A DNA stretch of 32,919 bases from Clostridium sp. CF012 (GTDB taxonomy: Bacteria; Bacillota; Clostridia; Clostridiales; Clostridiaceae), in contig NZ_JAHLEF010000045.1 in the NCBI RefSeq assembly GCF_018861755.1, positions 1 through 32,919 on the forward strand, written 5' to 3'. The position numbers and the translations under genes were made by a program. The notes beneath the pieces were generated by a model, which had not been told where the DNA came from, ran no database searches, and saw nothing but the letters and a program-made list of their open reading frames with translations. This document shows, piece after piece, positions 16,086 through 24,489 of this stretch; within the stretch, counting starts at the first letter, position 1, and every line of letters begins with the position of its first letter.

Positions 16086-17171
16086 ATGAAAAACATGAAA
16101 AAAAATCTAATTTTTGTTTTGGGGTTATTCCTTATTTTTGGCTTAATTGGCTGCACAAGTACGCCTAAAAATACTGCTGCTATGTCTAGTGTAGTAGGGG
16201 CAGGCGAACTTAAAGTTCACTTTATAGATGTAGGCCAGGCGGATAGTGTTTTAGTACAACAAGGCAATTCAAATATGCTTATTGATGCAGGAAATAACGG
16301 TGATGATCAAACTATTAAAAGTTACTTAAATAGTCAAGGCGTTAAATCTCTAGATGTCGTAGTTGGTACTCATGTACATGAGGATCACATCGGAAGTATG
16401 GACTATATTATAAATTCATTTCAAGTAGGAAAAGTGTTTTTTCCAAAACAGACGTCAACTACTAATACTTTTAAAGATTTTGTAAGTGCAGTGAAAAACA
16501 AAGGTCTAAAATTAACAGCGCCATCGGTAGGTAGTACATTTAAAATAGGGGAGGCTACTATTACAATATTAGCGCCCAATGGATCTGACTATGAGGATCC
16601 AAATGATTATTCTATAGTTGTAAAAGTTACTTTTGGAAATACATCATTTTTACTAACCGGAGATGCAGAAGCTGTTTCAGAAAGCCAAATGTTATCAAAA
16701 GGGCTAGATCTATCAGCAACAGTACTTAAGGTAGGGCATCATGGAAGTAAATCTTCTACAGGTCAAGGTTTTTTAGATAAAGTAAACCCTAAGTACGCTG
16801 TGATAAGTGTTGGTCAAGGAAATAGCTATGGGCATCCTGCACAAAATACTATGAATAGACTAAAGGCCAAGGGGATAGCGGTTTATAGAACTGATGAGAA
16901 TGGAACTATAGTAGCCACAAGTGATGGTAATAGTGTGAAGTTTAATACTATTCAAGGTAGTTATAATGGCATAGACTCAGGGGCTACAAAAACCACAACA
17001 ACACAATCTTCTAGTCAAGATCAGAGTGTAACTGTATATGCTAGTAAAACGGGAACCAAATACCATGTAGATGGTTGCTCATCTTTAAGTAAAAGTAAAA
17101 TACCAATAAGCTTAAGTGATGCAAAATCAAAAGGATTAACTCCATGTAGTAGATGTAAACCACCACAATGA
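16086..17171 (+). CDS. ComEC/Rec2-like metallo-beta-lactamase-fold lipoprotein
   Basis: 361 residues. A signal peptide with lipobox LIGC (Cys23) places it outside the cell membrane. The MBL domain (about 41-290) opens LKVHFIDVGQADSVLVQQG. It has the metal motif THVHEDH (95-101; H96, H98, D100, H101), LLTGDAE, and VGHHGSKSS, as in the detached nuclease-like domain of ComEC. A low-complexity linker (TTTTQSSSQDQS) leads to a small C-terminal module with YHVDGC (326-331) and PCSRCKPP (353-360), probably binding zinc. Likely an extracellular phosphodiesterase or nuclease, substrate unknown. A DUF3006 gene follows, a usual companion. Confidence 0.9.
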   Translation: MKNMKKNLIFVLGLFLIFGLIGCTSTPKNTAAMSSVVGAGELKVHFIDVGQADSVLVQQGNSNMLIDAGNNGDDQTIKSYLNSQGVKSLDVVVGTHVHEDHIGSMDYIINSFQVGKVFFPKQTSTTNTFKDFVSAVKNKGLKLTAPSVGSTFKIGEATITILAPNGSDYEDPNDYSIVVKVTFGNTSFLLTGDAEAVSESQMLSKGLDLSATVLKVGHHGSKSSTGQGFLDKVNPKYAVISVGQGNSYGHPAQNTMNRLKAKGIAVYRTDENGTIVATSDGNSVKFNTIQGSYNGIDSGATKTTTTQSSSQDQSVTVYASKTGTKYHVDGCSSLSKSKIPISLSDAKSKGLTPCSRCKPPQ

Positions 17172-17200
17172 GATCAGAACTATAGACGTACCAAGTGAAA

Positions 17201-17240
17201 TATAGGGCATATTTCCAGCCCTATATGGAACGCGGTAGTA
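17201..17240 (+). repeat. Repeated 3' hairpin element, copy 2
   Basis: TATAGGGC (17201-17208) pairs with GCCCTATA (17218-17225), followed by TGGAACGCGGTAGTA. Nearly the same as the - strand element at 8068-8106, and again just downstream of a gene in the same sense. Confidence 0.7.
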
Positions 17241-17319
17241 TATTTAAAATATATGTATTTAAGGAAAAACAAGTTGATTTAGAGGCACTTATCATTAGAT
17301 ATTAAAAGGAGAATATATC

Positions 17320-17532
17320 ATGAAAGTAATTATTAATAGATTTGAAGGTTCATATGCTGTGTGTGAAAAAGAAGATAAAACTATGATGGATATTAACAGT
17401 ATCGACTTGCCTTTTGAGGCTAAAGAGGGCGATGTACTTGTTCTTGATAACAATATGATTATTATTGATATAGAGGAAACTGAAAAAAAACATAGAGATA
17501 TCCAGGTATTAACTGATGATTTATGGGAGTAA
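17320..17532 (+). CDS. DUF3006 domain protein
   Basis: 70 residues (MKVIINRFEGSYAVCEKEDK and onward). The beta-rich fold with RFEGSYAVCE, the acidic IDLPFEAKEGDVLV and IDIEETEKKHRDI fits DUF3006, a small cytoplasmic family often encoded beside MBL-fold ComEC-like proteins. AAAAGGAG precedes ATG. It lies 148 bases after the MBL gene, separated by the repeated hairpin. Role unknown. A terminator follows at 17582. Confidence 0.85.
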   Translation: MKVIINRFEGSYAVCEKEDKTMMDINSIDLPFEAKEGDVLVLDNNMIIIDIEETEKKHRDIQVLTDDLWE

Positions 17533-17581
17533 AGAAAAACCTAAGTATAATCTAAAACGATCTTATAGAATAAAAAAATGA

Positions 17582-17615
17582 AAAAGTAGTTAAGATTAAT
17601 CTTAGCTACTTTTAA
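17582..17615. terminator. Bidirectional terminator
   Basis: AAAAGTAG-T-TAAGAT and ATCTTA-G-CTACTTTT (17582-17613) form an almost perfect stem, between the + strand DUF3006 gene and the - strand glucosaminidase gene. Confidence 0.85.
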
Positions 17616-17688
17616 TATTTGTGTTACATAGAATAAGTTTGTAGATAGTTAATTACTACAATAAATATTTACATATATTATTGTAGGT

Positions 17689-18552
17689 TTAAGAGAGTAA
17701 GCTTTGCCAAGTACCGTTACCGACAATTCCATCAATAACTAAGCTATTGGTTTGTTGATATTCTTTAACAAGCTCTGCAGTTTCATTTCCATAAATACCA
17801 TCGATAGCGCTACCTGTTCTCCATTGGATATATCTTATAGCTGTTTTATATTCCGTAGCCTCGACGCTACATAGAGGTTTTTCCATAATAGTTTTAACTC
17901 CAGATAATACTTCAGGTCCACATATACCATCGATAGAAAGGTTAAGTATTTGCTGGAGCTTTTTAATAGTACCTATGGTTAATGGACCACTGGTTCCGTC
18001 TACAACTAAAACATTATTATTTATATCTTTTATTTTCATAGAGTTTAAACATTTTTGTAGATATTTAATATTTTCATCAGTTATGTTTTCAGTGATTTCA
18101 GATCTAGGAGCGCAGTCATAAAAATAAAGTTTATTTTGCTCAATTATAGCTATTAGTTTTTCAGGGTACTCCTCGTCAGTACAGTACCCTGAGTTATAGA
18201 CGTTCTGGCAAGCTTCCTTGTAGTCTTTAGATGTTATTACAGATTTGTACCTGTTAAAGTTTAAAAGCTTTCCATGGTCCAGAATACTGTCTTCAAGAGT
18301 ATCATATTTTCTAAACTCACACACCATGGGAGTGCTTACTCCATTTATAAATTCATGAGTATTAAATTCTTGAACTTCGTATCCACAACCTTCTGTCCAT
18401 TTGATACCAAAGATGTTATTACCTTTAACATATTGCAGCCAGCCTGTTTCTAGTATGGCTTGAGCTATTGTTAATGAGGGTAGGATATTGTATTTTTCAT
18501 AGGATAGTAAAGCTCCTGGGATTAGACTTTCTATTATTTGGGTTTTGTCCAT
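17689..18552 (-). CDS. Glucosaminidase (GH73) with peptidoglycan-binding repeats
   Basis: 287 residues. The N-terminal lysozyme-like domain (about 1-145) has SLTIAQAILETGW with the likely catalytic E35, then NNIFGIKW and a YNSGYCTDEEYPEKL region, as in GH73 enzymes that cleave the MurNAc-GlcNAc backbone. Two peptidoglycan-binding-like repeats follow: VVDGTSGPLTIGTIKKLQQ / LSIDGICGPEV, and SAIDGIYGNETAELVKEYQQ / LVIDGIVGNGTWQSLL. There is no signal peptide, as in phage-type endolysins that need a holin; YvrJ nearby is a speculative partner. AAAGGAGG precedes ATG. Confidence 0.92.
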   Translation of the reverse strand: MDKTQIIESLIPGALLSYEKYNILPSLTIAQAILETGWLQYVKGNNIFGIKWTEGCGYEVQEFNTHEFINGVSTPMVCEFRKYDTLEDSILDHGKLLNFNRYKSVITSKDYKEACQNVYNSGYCTDEEYPEKLIAIIEQNKLYFYDCAPRSEITENITDENIKYLQKCLNSMKIKDINNNVLVVDGTSGPLTIGTIKKLQQILNLSIDGICGPEVLSGVKTIMEKPLCSVEATEYKTAIRYIQWRTGSAIDGIYGNETAELVKEYQQTNSLVIDGIVGNGTWQSLLS

Positions 18553-18693
18553 TAGTGATTCCTCCTTTAGGGTTTTACTTATATATATGGAGGAAGGGAG
18601 AGGTTTTTAGATTTTGTGGGAAATTATTTTATTATATAAAGCGAAGGGAACACAATAGCAATTGATTTACCTTCGGATTTTGTTTTAATTAAA

Positions 18694-18730
18694 AAAAATT
18701 ACTAACTATTGAAAGTTAGTAATTTTTTAT
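18694..18730. terminator. Hairpin terminator before the nitrilase/TPR cassette
   Basis: AAAAATTACTAAC (18694-18706) pairs with GTTAGTAATTTTT (18715-18727), T-rich on both strands. It may end transcripts of the - strand cassette. Confidence 0.75.
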
Positions 18731-18740
18731 TAAAGCATTG

Positions 18741-18786
18741 GGTTATATGTGTTGTTAAGCACTTAGTTAAATTTAACTGAGCAATT
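18741..18786 (+). repeat. Left inverted repeat flanking the nitrilase cassette
   Basis: GTTGTTAAGCACTTAGTTAA (18751-18770) and onward. The segment 18745-18786 matches the reverse complement of 23223-23264 at about 40 of 44 positions. It contains the palindrome AGTTAAATTTAACT. The two copies bracket a 4.4-kb block with three - strand genes. Confidence 0.7.
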
Positions 18787-18846
18787 ACGATTTTGAATGG
18801 ATCCTTTTGATGCAATATAATATCTTATTATATTAAATAATTTATA

Positions 18847-20157
18847 CTATAAATTATCTATTTTAACTATTACATCATCTAAAATTTTTTGTAAAGAGAT
18901 ATTTTTTATATTATTTTTAGATTCTTTATATTTTTCATTATTTATGTCTTTTTCTTCTAAATATAATCCTAAAGTTTTAAATAAATAGTATTCATTTTTA
19001 AAGTGCATTGTTAACAAAATTTTTTTAACTTTAGAAATTCCTTCAATAATTACATTGCTATAATTATTTTCATATTTAATAATGGTTTTAAGAATATTAA
19101 AAATTATATTCTTAAAAAAAACAGAATATAACCTAAAAGATAAAAACAAACATATGGATATTGAATTAAAGTATCCGTCAAAATCAGCTTTATTTAAAAA
19201 TATATTTGATGTGAATTCATATATTAATAATTCTATATCTGGATATTTATTGTTAGCATATGTCCTTGCTTTAGATAGAATGCTTTGAAATCTATCATCA
19301 TCATTTTCATATAAAATTAAAGCGTAATTAAAATAAAATTTAGCTACATCATATTCATCTATATTACTAGTAATTAAAACTTCTCCTTCTTGAAGAAGTT
19401 TTAATGATTCACTTTTATTTTCTGTTTTTAATATGCTAGCTTTATTTTGAAGAAGTCTTAATTTTACACAATCATCTGTACATAATTCAATTCCTTTATT
19501 GAAACAAGTTTCGGCTTTATCCAAATCTAGTTTTTCTGATTTCCCATGGTTGATATAAAAGATTCCATATAAATTGAGAAGTTCTACTTTTAATTTCTTT
19601 GATTTAATTTCTTTTAAAAAATGTTCAAATTCATTTTCTAATTCAGATAAGTTTTGATTTTCAATGAAAGGAATTATTTTTGCATATAATGTATAAAACC
19701 TTACATTCTCATATTCATCAATACTTAATTCTTTTTTTATTGTATTAATATTGATAAGTAATTTTTGTATCAACAGTCTTTCTCCCCAATAGATTGTTTT
19801 TTTTATATTAGGAAGAAGAATATTTAATACTTTTGAATATTCTTCTTCTTTATTAAAATGGCGAATTAGTTTTAATAAAATGTCTTTGTTTAAAATGAGA
19901 TCCTTATATTTATGAATCATTAACTTATCCAAAGATTTATAAATGCTTTCAAAAAATACTTTTGTAAAAGAACTGTCTATTTTTAACTGTTGATCATTTT
20001 TTTTATTTAAAGAATATAATTCACCTTTAAAATTTATTATTTTTTTACTAATACACTCTGATAATTCTTCTCCAGTTCCAATAAATTCAAGAAAAAACCT
20101 TTTTGAAAAAGGTTTTTCTATTATTGAAATTTTTTTTATAATTTCTTCCATTTGCAT
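18847..20157 (-). CDS. TPR-like helical repeat protein
   Basis: 436 residues, nearly all helical. The part from about 150 to 330 shows TPR-like units, for example LLNLYGIFYINHGKSEKLDL / KAETCFNKGIELC, KLRLLQNKASILKTENKSES / LKLLQEGEVLI, and VAKFYFNYALILYENDDDRF. The first 100 residues (IEKPFSKRFFLEFIGTGEEL) are not recognised. TPR proteins act as scaffolds or peptide-binding sensors. It follows the winged-helix gene by 39 bases on the same strand. AGAGGGAG precedes the first of two close ATG codons. The coding sequence is very AT-rich with long A and T runs. Confidence 0.78.
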   Translation of the reverse strand: MQMEEIIKKISIIEKPFSKRFFLEFIGTGEELSECISKKIINFKGELYSLNKKNDQQLKIDSSFTKVFFESIYKSLDKLMIHKYKDLILNKDILLKLIRHFNKEEEYSKVLNILLPNIKKTIYWGERLLIQKLLININTIKKELSIDEYENVRFYTLYAKIIPFIENQNLSELENEFEHFLKEIKSKKLKVELLNLYGIFYINHGKSEKLDLDKAETCFNKGIELCTDDCVKLRLLQNKASILKTENKSESLKLLQEGEVLITSNIDEYDVAKFYFNYALILYENDDDRFQSILSKARTYANNKYPDIELLIYEFTSNIFLNKADFDGYFNSISICLFLSFRLYSVFFKNIIFNILKTIIKYENNYSNVIIEGISKVKKILLTMHFKNEYYLFKTLGLYLEEKDINNEKYKESKNNIKNISLQKILDDVIVKIDNL

Positions 20158-20196
20158 TTGTTTTACTCCCTCTATTATTACTTATAAATAAAAACA

Positions 20197-20991
20197 TTAT
20201 ACAATTTGTCGTGTATCATAATAAAGTGTTTCTTCTTTATATTCAATAATTTTATTAGCGAAATGTTTTGTAGGATAGCTTCTTAAATGTTGTGTAAAAT
20301 CAATATATTTATTTTCTGTTTGTTTTTTCATTTTCATTTCTTCCATAATTTTTTCAATAGCATTGTAAACAAATACGGAGTCTTTTTCCAGAGGTTTTTG
20401 ACCGCAAATAAAAGCCTCTGACACTTTTCGAATAATTTCTTCTATGCTTAAATTTTCACTGCGCTTTTTTAGCATTTCGCAATAAGCTTTCCCTCTTATG
20501 CATAAGGAGTAAAAAATATTTTTACCTAATTTTTCTTTATACATTAGTTTTTCATTAGAATTGCCGAGTTCTTTCACAATATTTGAAAGCTGACTTTTGC
20601 TTATATCAAGATATTCTGAAAGATCCTTATGAGTTACGAACCCCTTTTTATCTATATATAAAAACATATTTCTTACATGTTTTTTTGAATCAAATTTAAT
20701 AAAACTTTTTTCTATCTGCTCTGTTTCATTTAGTATATTGCTTAGTATATATTCATTAGCATATAAAAAACCATAATAATAACTGGTGTTTCTTTCTATA
20801 TCAAGTTCGTCATCAAATCTTTCTCTGGTTTCTGAATATGAGTCAATTGTTGATTTTACTTTATCAAATTCACCTTTAATGTAATTAGTTAACAAATTAT
20901 TTGTGAACTCAGCAGTAAATTCATTTAGTTCATCTACATTGTTATTTTTTAATCCATTAAAATATCTTTCATAATCAATATTCTTCATCAT
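20197..20991 (-). CDS. Winged-helix (MarR-like) regulator of the nitrilase/TPR cassette
   Basis: 264 residues. The centre (about 105-170) reads RNMFLYIDKKGFVTHKDLSE / YLDISKSQLSNIVKELGNSN, then a wing-like KLMYKEKLGKNIFYSL. This is a winged helix-turn-helix of MarR or ArsR type. The N-terminal 95 residues and the C-terminal helical part (SIEEIIRKVSEAF) are not recognised. AAGGAGG precedes ATG. The 119-base gap to the nitrilase gene holds the direct repeat TGAACTA AAAG TGAACTA and TATATTAATATAATATT on the - strand, a likely promoter with an operator. Confidence 0.78.
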   Translation of the reverse strand: MMKNIDYERYFNGLKNNNVDELNEFTAEFTNNLLTNYIKGEFDKVKSTIDSYSETRERFDDELDIERNTSYYYGFLYANEYILSNILNETEQIEKSFIKFDSKKHVRNMFLYIDKKGFVTHKDLSEYLDISKSQLSNIVKELGNSNEKLMYKEKLGKNIFYSLCIRGKAYCEMLKKRSENLSIEEIIRKVSEAFICGQKPLEKDSVFVYNAIEKIMEEMKMKKQTENKYIDFTQHLRSYPTKHFANKIIEYKEETLYYDTRQIV

Positions 20992-21110
20992 AATAAATTA
21001 TCCTCCTTATTAAATCCAAAAAGGTTTAATACTTATTTTCAAACTGTCTCAAGCATTACTATACTAATATTATATTAATATAGTTCACTTTTAGTTCATT
21101 TATTATTCGT

Positions 21111-22604
21111 TTAACCGTATTTTATCATTTTTTTTTTAATATTACAATATGAATTGTTAGAATTAACATCTTTATAAGGCAAATTTATTATAAAGTAACA
21201 TGCTGCTGTATAATTTTTAATACATGAATCAGAACATTCTTTACACTTAATAAAGGTTTCCCTCTTTAACCCGGGGATTTCTACAAAAGATACACTTATT
21301 TCTTCTAAATTATTGTCGTCATTTTTTTTAGCTGCAAGATTTCTCATACAACAAGCATTTGACATTAATGTTGCGGTATTATATGATGTGAAATTTTTAG
21401 AAAAATCTTCAAATCGTTCTATGCTAGGTGTATAAGTAGGACTAAATATTATACCTGTATTCATATCTTTTAATATTTTTTGATAATGCTCAGTTATGTA
21501 ATCCACACAAATAGCAACACCGCATCTGCCAAAATTAGGTATATCAATGATGTTAATAATTCTTTTATCCAAATTAAGAAGTTCAATAGTACCTAACTTC
21601 TCCCATCCATTTTGCGAATGAAATGGGTTGCATTTTTCTTGTTTTATAATTTCATTTCCATCTCCAATAATCAATTTGCAATAATTAACACCATTTTCCC
21701 ACACTGTGCCAGCTGCTATAATAAGAAAGGAATTTTTATTCTCCTTCAAAAATTTTTTTAGTTCGTCTATCATTAATTTTGTCATAACCATTTCAGGAAA
21801 TACAACTATATTAACTTCTTTTTCATTTAATTCCTTAATTATAGTTAGTAGCTTTTCTTTATATTCATTTTCAAAATTAACACCATTAACATAAAATCCT
21901 TGTTTTTCTTTCTCTTTATCCAAAATCAGATAATCTTGGCCATTTATAAATGGCACTATTGCGATTTTTAGATTGTTTTCATATTTTTTTAATTTTTTAT
22001 TAAAATGTTGAGAGGTTAGAGAACTAAGCACTATGTTATAATCTTTTCTATCTTCAGATTTATATACAAATATATTTTTAATGGTACCTTCAATAGAAGC
22101 ATTAACCTTACTTTGAGTCCTATACTTATGTTCATTATAGTTCAGTACATTATCATGATTGAAATGATAAACATATCCTTTATTATAAGTTTTATTGCTA
22201 TTCAGAGGTTTTATTTTTTCTGTTTTTTTACCAGTTAAACTTAACCCGCCCATACCTATGTTTTTATTACATTTTGAATTTAAGATATCCTTATCACCAA
22301 AGACTTTATCAATTTCCTTAAATAAGACGTATGTCCTTAAATAAAAGTCAGATTCAGTCGTTGAGGCTTCTATAAATTTTATAAGAATACTTTTGTTAGT
22401 CTCTGAAATTGTTATATTAAAATCATCACTAATAAAACGTGCGTATATATTTAGACTATAAGATACATACTTTTCTTCATTTCTGTCTACAACGGCTCTA
22501 ATAATTTTTATCTCACATTTATCAATTGCATGATAAATGTTAATATATACATCAAATATATTATTTGAATTTTTAATTTCATTTTTAATATCTATAATGT
22601 CCAA
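21111..22604 (-). CDS. Nitrilase-fold (CN hydrolase) protein with an unknown N-terminal domain
   Basis: 497 residues. From about 212 the sequence follows the carbon-nitrogen hydrolase fold with its triad: E271 (VVFPEMVM), a lysine at 321 or 324 (IIKQEKCNPFHS), and nucleophile C366 (GVAICVDYI). The first 185 residues form an extra domain of unknown type. The C-terminus has a cysteine cluster (C454, C457, C461; KCKECSDSC) that could bind metal. Start is TTG at 22604 after AGGAAG; no in-frame ATG lies near. Nitrilase domains act as effectors in some antiphage systems (RT-nitrilase DRT1); here no RT is fused. An amidase for a small molecule is the alternative. Confidence 0.85.
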   Translation of the reverse strand: MDIIDIKNEIKNSNNIFDVYINIYHAIDKCEIKIIRAVVDRNEEKYVSYSLNIYARFISDDFNITISETNKSILIKFIEASTTESDFYLRTYVLFKEIDKVFGDKDILNSKCNKNIGMGGLSLTGKKTEKIKPLNSNKTYNKGYVYHFNHDNVLNYNEHKYRTQSKVNASIEGTIKNIFVYKSEDRKDYNIVLSSLTSQHFNKKLKKYENNLKIAIVPFINGQDYLILDKEKEKQGFYVNGVNFENEYKEKLLTIIKELNEKEVNIVVFPEMVMTKLMIDELKKFLKENKNSFLIIAAGTVWENGVNYCKLIIGDGNEIIKQEKCNPFHSQNGWEKLGTIELLNLDKRIINIIDIPNFGRCGVAICVDYITEHYQKILKDMNTGIIFSPTYTPSIERFEDFSKNFTSYNTATLMSNACCMRNLAAKKNDDNNLEEISVSFVEIPGLKRETFIKCKECSDSCIKNYTAACYFIINLPYKDVNSNNSYCNIKKKMIKYG

Positions 22605-23020
22605 CTTATCACTTCCTATAAAATAATATATCCTATTTGATAGTTCTTTTTAAGAAAATCCGACATAGCTTATAATCTTTATAATAAAGCTTACTATACA
22701 CTAAAAAATAGAAGAAATGTATAAATAACAAATATACATTTTTATTAAGTATCATATTGAAAATCACATCAAACATGATTTATGTGATTACAAAAGTTAT
22801 CTGTCTGGCATTATATTGTTCAGACTATGATCTAATAAAACACAATTACACTTATTGATTAACAGTTTTTTTGTTGAAGTAACACCACATTTACTAATGA
22901 TATTACTATAAAGTATTAAAGGAGCAGTCATAAAAAAATAAATCCAAGAAGAAGAGCTCTGTGGGTAAATTTGTTTTTTTATCACTGCGCCTATTCCAGT
23001 GTGTATTCCTTTGCAGCCAA
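22605..23020. other. Region upstream of the nitrilase gene
   Basis: AT-rich, about 415 bp. A - strand frame at 22797-23045 starts inside the repeated element E4 with TTG and is not convincing. It probably contains the cassette promoter; I see no clear -10/-35 pair. Confidence 0.4.
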
Positions 23021-23024
23021 GGAA

Positions 23025-23106
23025 GCTTTGGACAATCTTACTCAAAGAATCTCCATTCCGTTGATTCTTCTCTTCATTACAATTATTTCAGTAAACTAGT
23101 CCAAAG
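23025..23106 (-). repeat. Inverted-end element E4 (short form)
   Basis: On the + strand: GCTTTGGACAATCTTACTC (23025-23043) and CAGTAAACTAGTCCAAAGC (23088-23106). It is 82 bp, about 25 bp shorter than the other five, and lacks the inner GCAGT parts of the arms. Followed by AAAAAAA and a terminator-like hairpin. Confidence 0.75.
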
Positions 23107-23110
23107 CAAA

Positions 23111-23150
23111 AAAAATAATTACCACTTCTCTCAGTGGTAATTATTTTTAC
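23111..23150. terminator. Hairpin next to E4
   Basis: A perfect 16-bp stem: AAAAATAATTACCACT (23111-23126) with AGTGGTAATTATTTTT (23133-23148). T-rich on + and A-rich on -, so it can terminate in both directions. Confidence 0.8.
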
Positions 23151-23222
23151 AGTAATTATGATTAAATATATTACATTCATGATCCCAGATATATCATATA
23201 AATAGATATATTCAAGGCTGCA

Positions 23223-23264
23223 ATTACTTAGTTAAATTTAACTAAATGCTTAACAACCCATATA
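23223..23264 (-). repeat. Right inverted repeat flanking the nitrilase cassette
   Basis: Reverse complement of the segment at 18745-18786; contains AGTTAAATTTAACT. It lies between the hairpin beside E4 and repeat A copy 2. Confidence 0.7.
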
Positions 23265-23368
23265 TAGCTTAAAACAAACTTGAATTTTTTTGTATCTTTG
23301 TATTTGTATGTTTCATAATAATTTTAGATTTAGTTTTAAATAATAAATAAATTATTACTTTATTTATA

Positions 23369-23596
23369 TAGCCAGTATAGTGAATTTTGATAGTACAACA
23401 TTGTTTTCTTTCCCTGGAAATAAGGAGAGTGTAGCGGCTATCTTAAAATTAGAGGTTACCTGCAGCAGCTAACGGTTTCCTCATAAAACAGCTGCTCATA
23501 AATTTTAACTAATAAATCAAATTTAAATTCGCTATTTTAATGAAAACGCGAGCTTTATTATGTATGTTTCTAAGTTTTTTACCACAAGTGGTAATT
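23369..23596 (-). repeat. Repeat A, copy 2
   Basis: Reverse-strand relative of 5228-5460. Conserved blocks: CAGCTAACGGTTTCCTCATA, CGCTATTTTAATGAAAACGC, and TTTTTTACCACAAGTGGTAA at the end. The inverted arms that pair in copy 1 are kept. Confidence 0.75.
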
Positions 23597-23632
23597 GATA
23601 AGGGAATGTTCAGGTGTCCTTTTTAACGTATT

Positions 23633-23672
23633 AAAATAATATCAGGTGTATATACCTGATATTATTTTTTAA
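23633..23672. terminator. Terminator downstream of the 23662-24069 gene
   Basis: AAAATAATATCAGGT and ACCTGATATTATTTT form a near-perfect stem around GTATAT; it overlaps the stop codon region of the - strand gene. Confidence 0.85.
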
Positions 23673-24069
23673 AGAAGTCTATTCCAAGTTCCAGATCACT
23701 TTTTCCCATTACCTTTTCTATAGTTCCATTTTTAAGTTCAGCTGCTAGAGCTAAAATATTAGTTATAACTTTACTAAGCTCTTGGAGCTGCACTTGAGAT
23801 TTAGCGAGAGACGATTCAATATTAGTTGTTAAGGTTTCTTCAGTATGCCATTTGGATATTTGATTCTCATATAAACATATGAAATCTAATTGCTCCGAAA
23901 ATACCTTAATAACTCTTTCTACTATTTCATCGTTTAAAACATATGGTTTAGAGTTCGCTTTCAAAAGATTTTCATATTGATCTTTAGCCTCTTCTAGTTG
24001 ACCAGATATCATTTTAGACATCATAGGTAGCATAATGATAGGGTGCCAGTTTTGTTGCTGTTTCTCCAT
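23662..24069 (-). CDS. Small helical protein of unknown function
   Basis: 135 residues, soluble and almost wholly helical (EEAKDQYENLLKANSKPYVL, AKSQVQLQELSKVITNILAL), starting MEKQQQNWHPIIMLPMMSKM. The hydrophobic N-terminal stretch is too short and broken for a membrane helix. I do not recognise a family. AAAGGA lies 8 bases before ATG and a strong terminator follows, so it is a real single-gene unit. It sits between two groups of repeated elements. Confidence 0.7.
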   Translation of the reverse strand: MEKQQQNWHPIIMLPMMSKMISGQLEEAKDQYENLLKANSKPYVLNDEIVERVIKVFSEQLDFICLYENQISKWHTEETLTTNIESSLAKSQVQLQELSKVITNILALAAELKNGTIEKVMGKSDLELGIDFFKK

Positions 24070-24489
24070 GAATTTAGTCCTTTCAAGTGCTATATTTTTT
24101 ATGAGATAGTATCACATAAAATGATATATTCAAAATTTTAATCGCTTAATAATCTATATAAATCAATGCTTCATTTAACATATAAATGTAATGACTTATG
24201 GAAAATCGTGTATTCAGTTATGACGTAGTAAAAGAAAAATTCGGCATAAATTATTTTTGAATTATGTTATCTCAACCCTATAAATTGGAATTTGATAAAG
24301 CTTTTTTTACATACATTATGTGGATAAAGTTTTGTTCACCTACAGGAGACTTGAAATTTTTACGAAAAATTCTCAAGATGTAAATTTGTCATGAGAATAT
24401 ATGCTTTATTGATATTTGATTTTATGAGGCCATTTCGCTCACTATCCCCCTGCGCAACTCCCAAGGTGATGAATTTTTCACAGACAGCT
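24070..24489. other. Gene-free region
   Basis: 420 bp. It holds an imperfect hairpin around 24370-24402 (ATTCTCAAGATG...GTCATGAGAATA) and a G/C-rich patch at 24427-24470 (GAGGCCATTTCGCTCACTAT and onward) that stands out from the AT-rich surroundings. The patch may be part of a terminator for the 24490-24735 gene. No gene seen. Confidence 0.4.

Noticed and set aside
22797-23045. 82-codon frame on the - strand
   Set aside because: It would start with TTG inside inverted-end element E4; the first codons read the repeat arm. A remnant gene cannot be fully excluded.
18741-23264. Calling the nitrilase cassette a transposon
   Set aside because: Inverted repeats exist but there is no transposase and no target duplication could be recognised; kept only as a flanked cassette.
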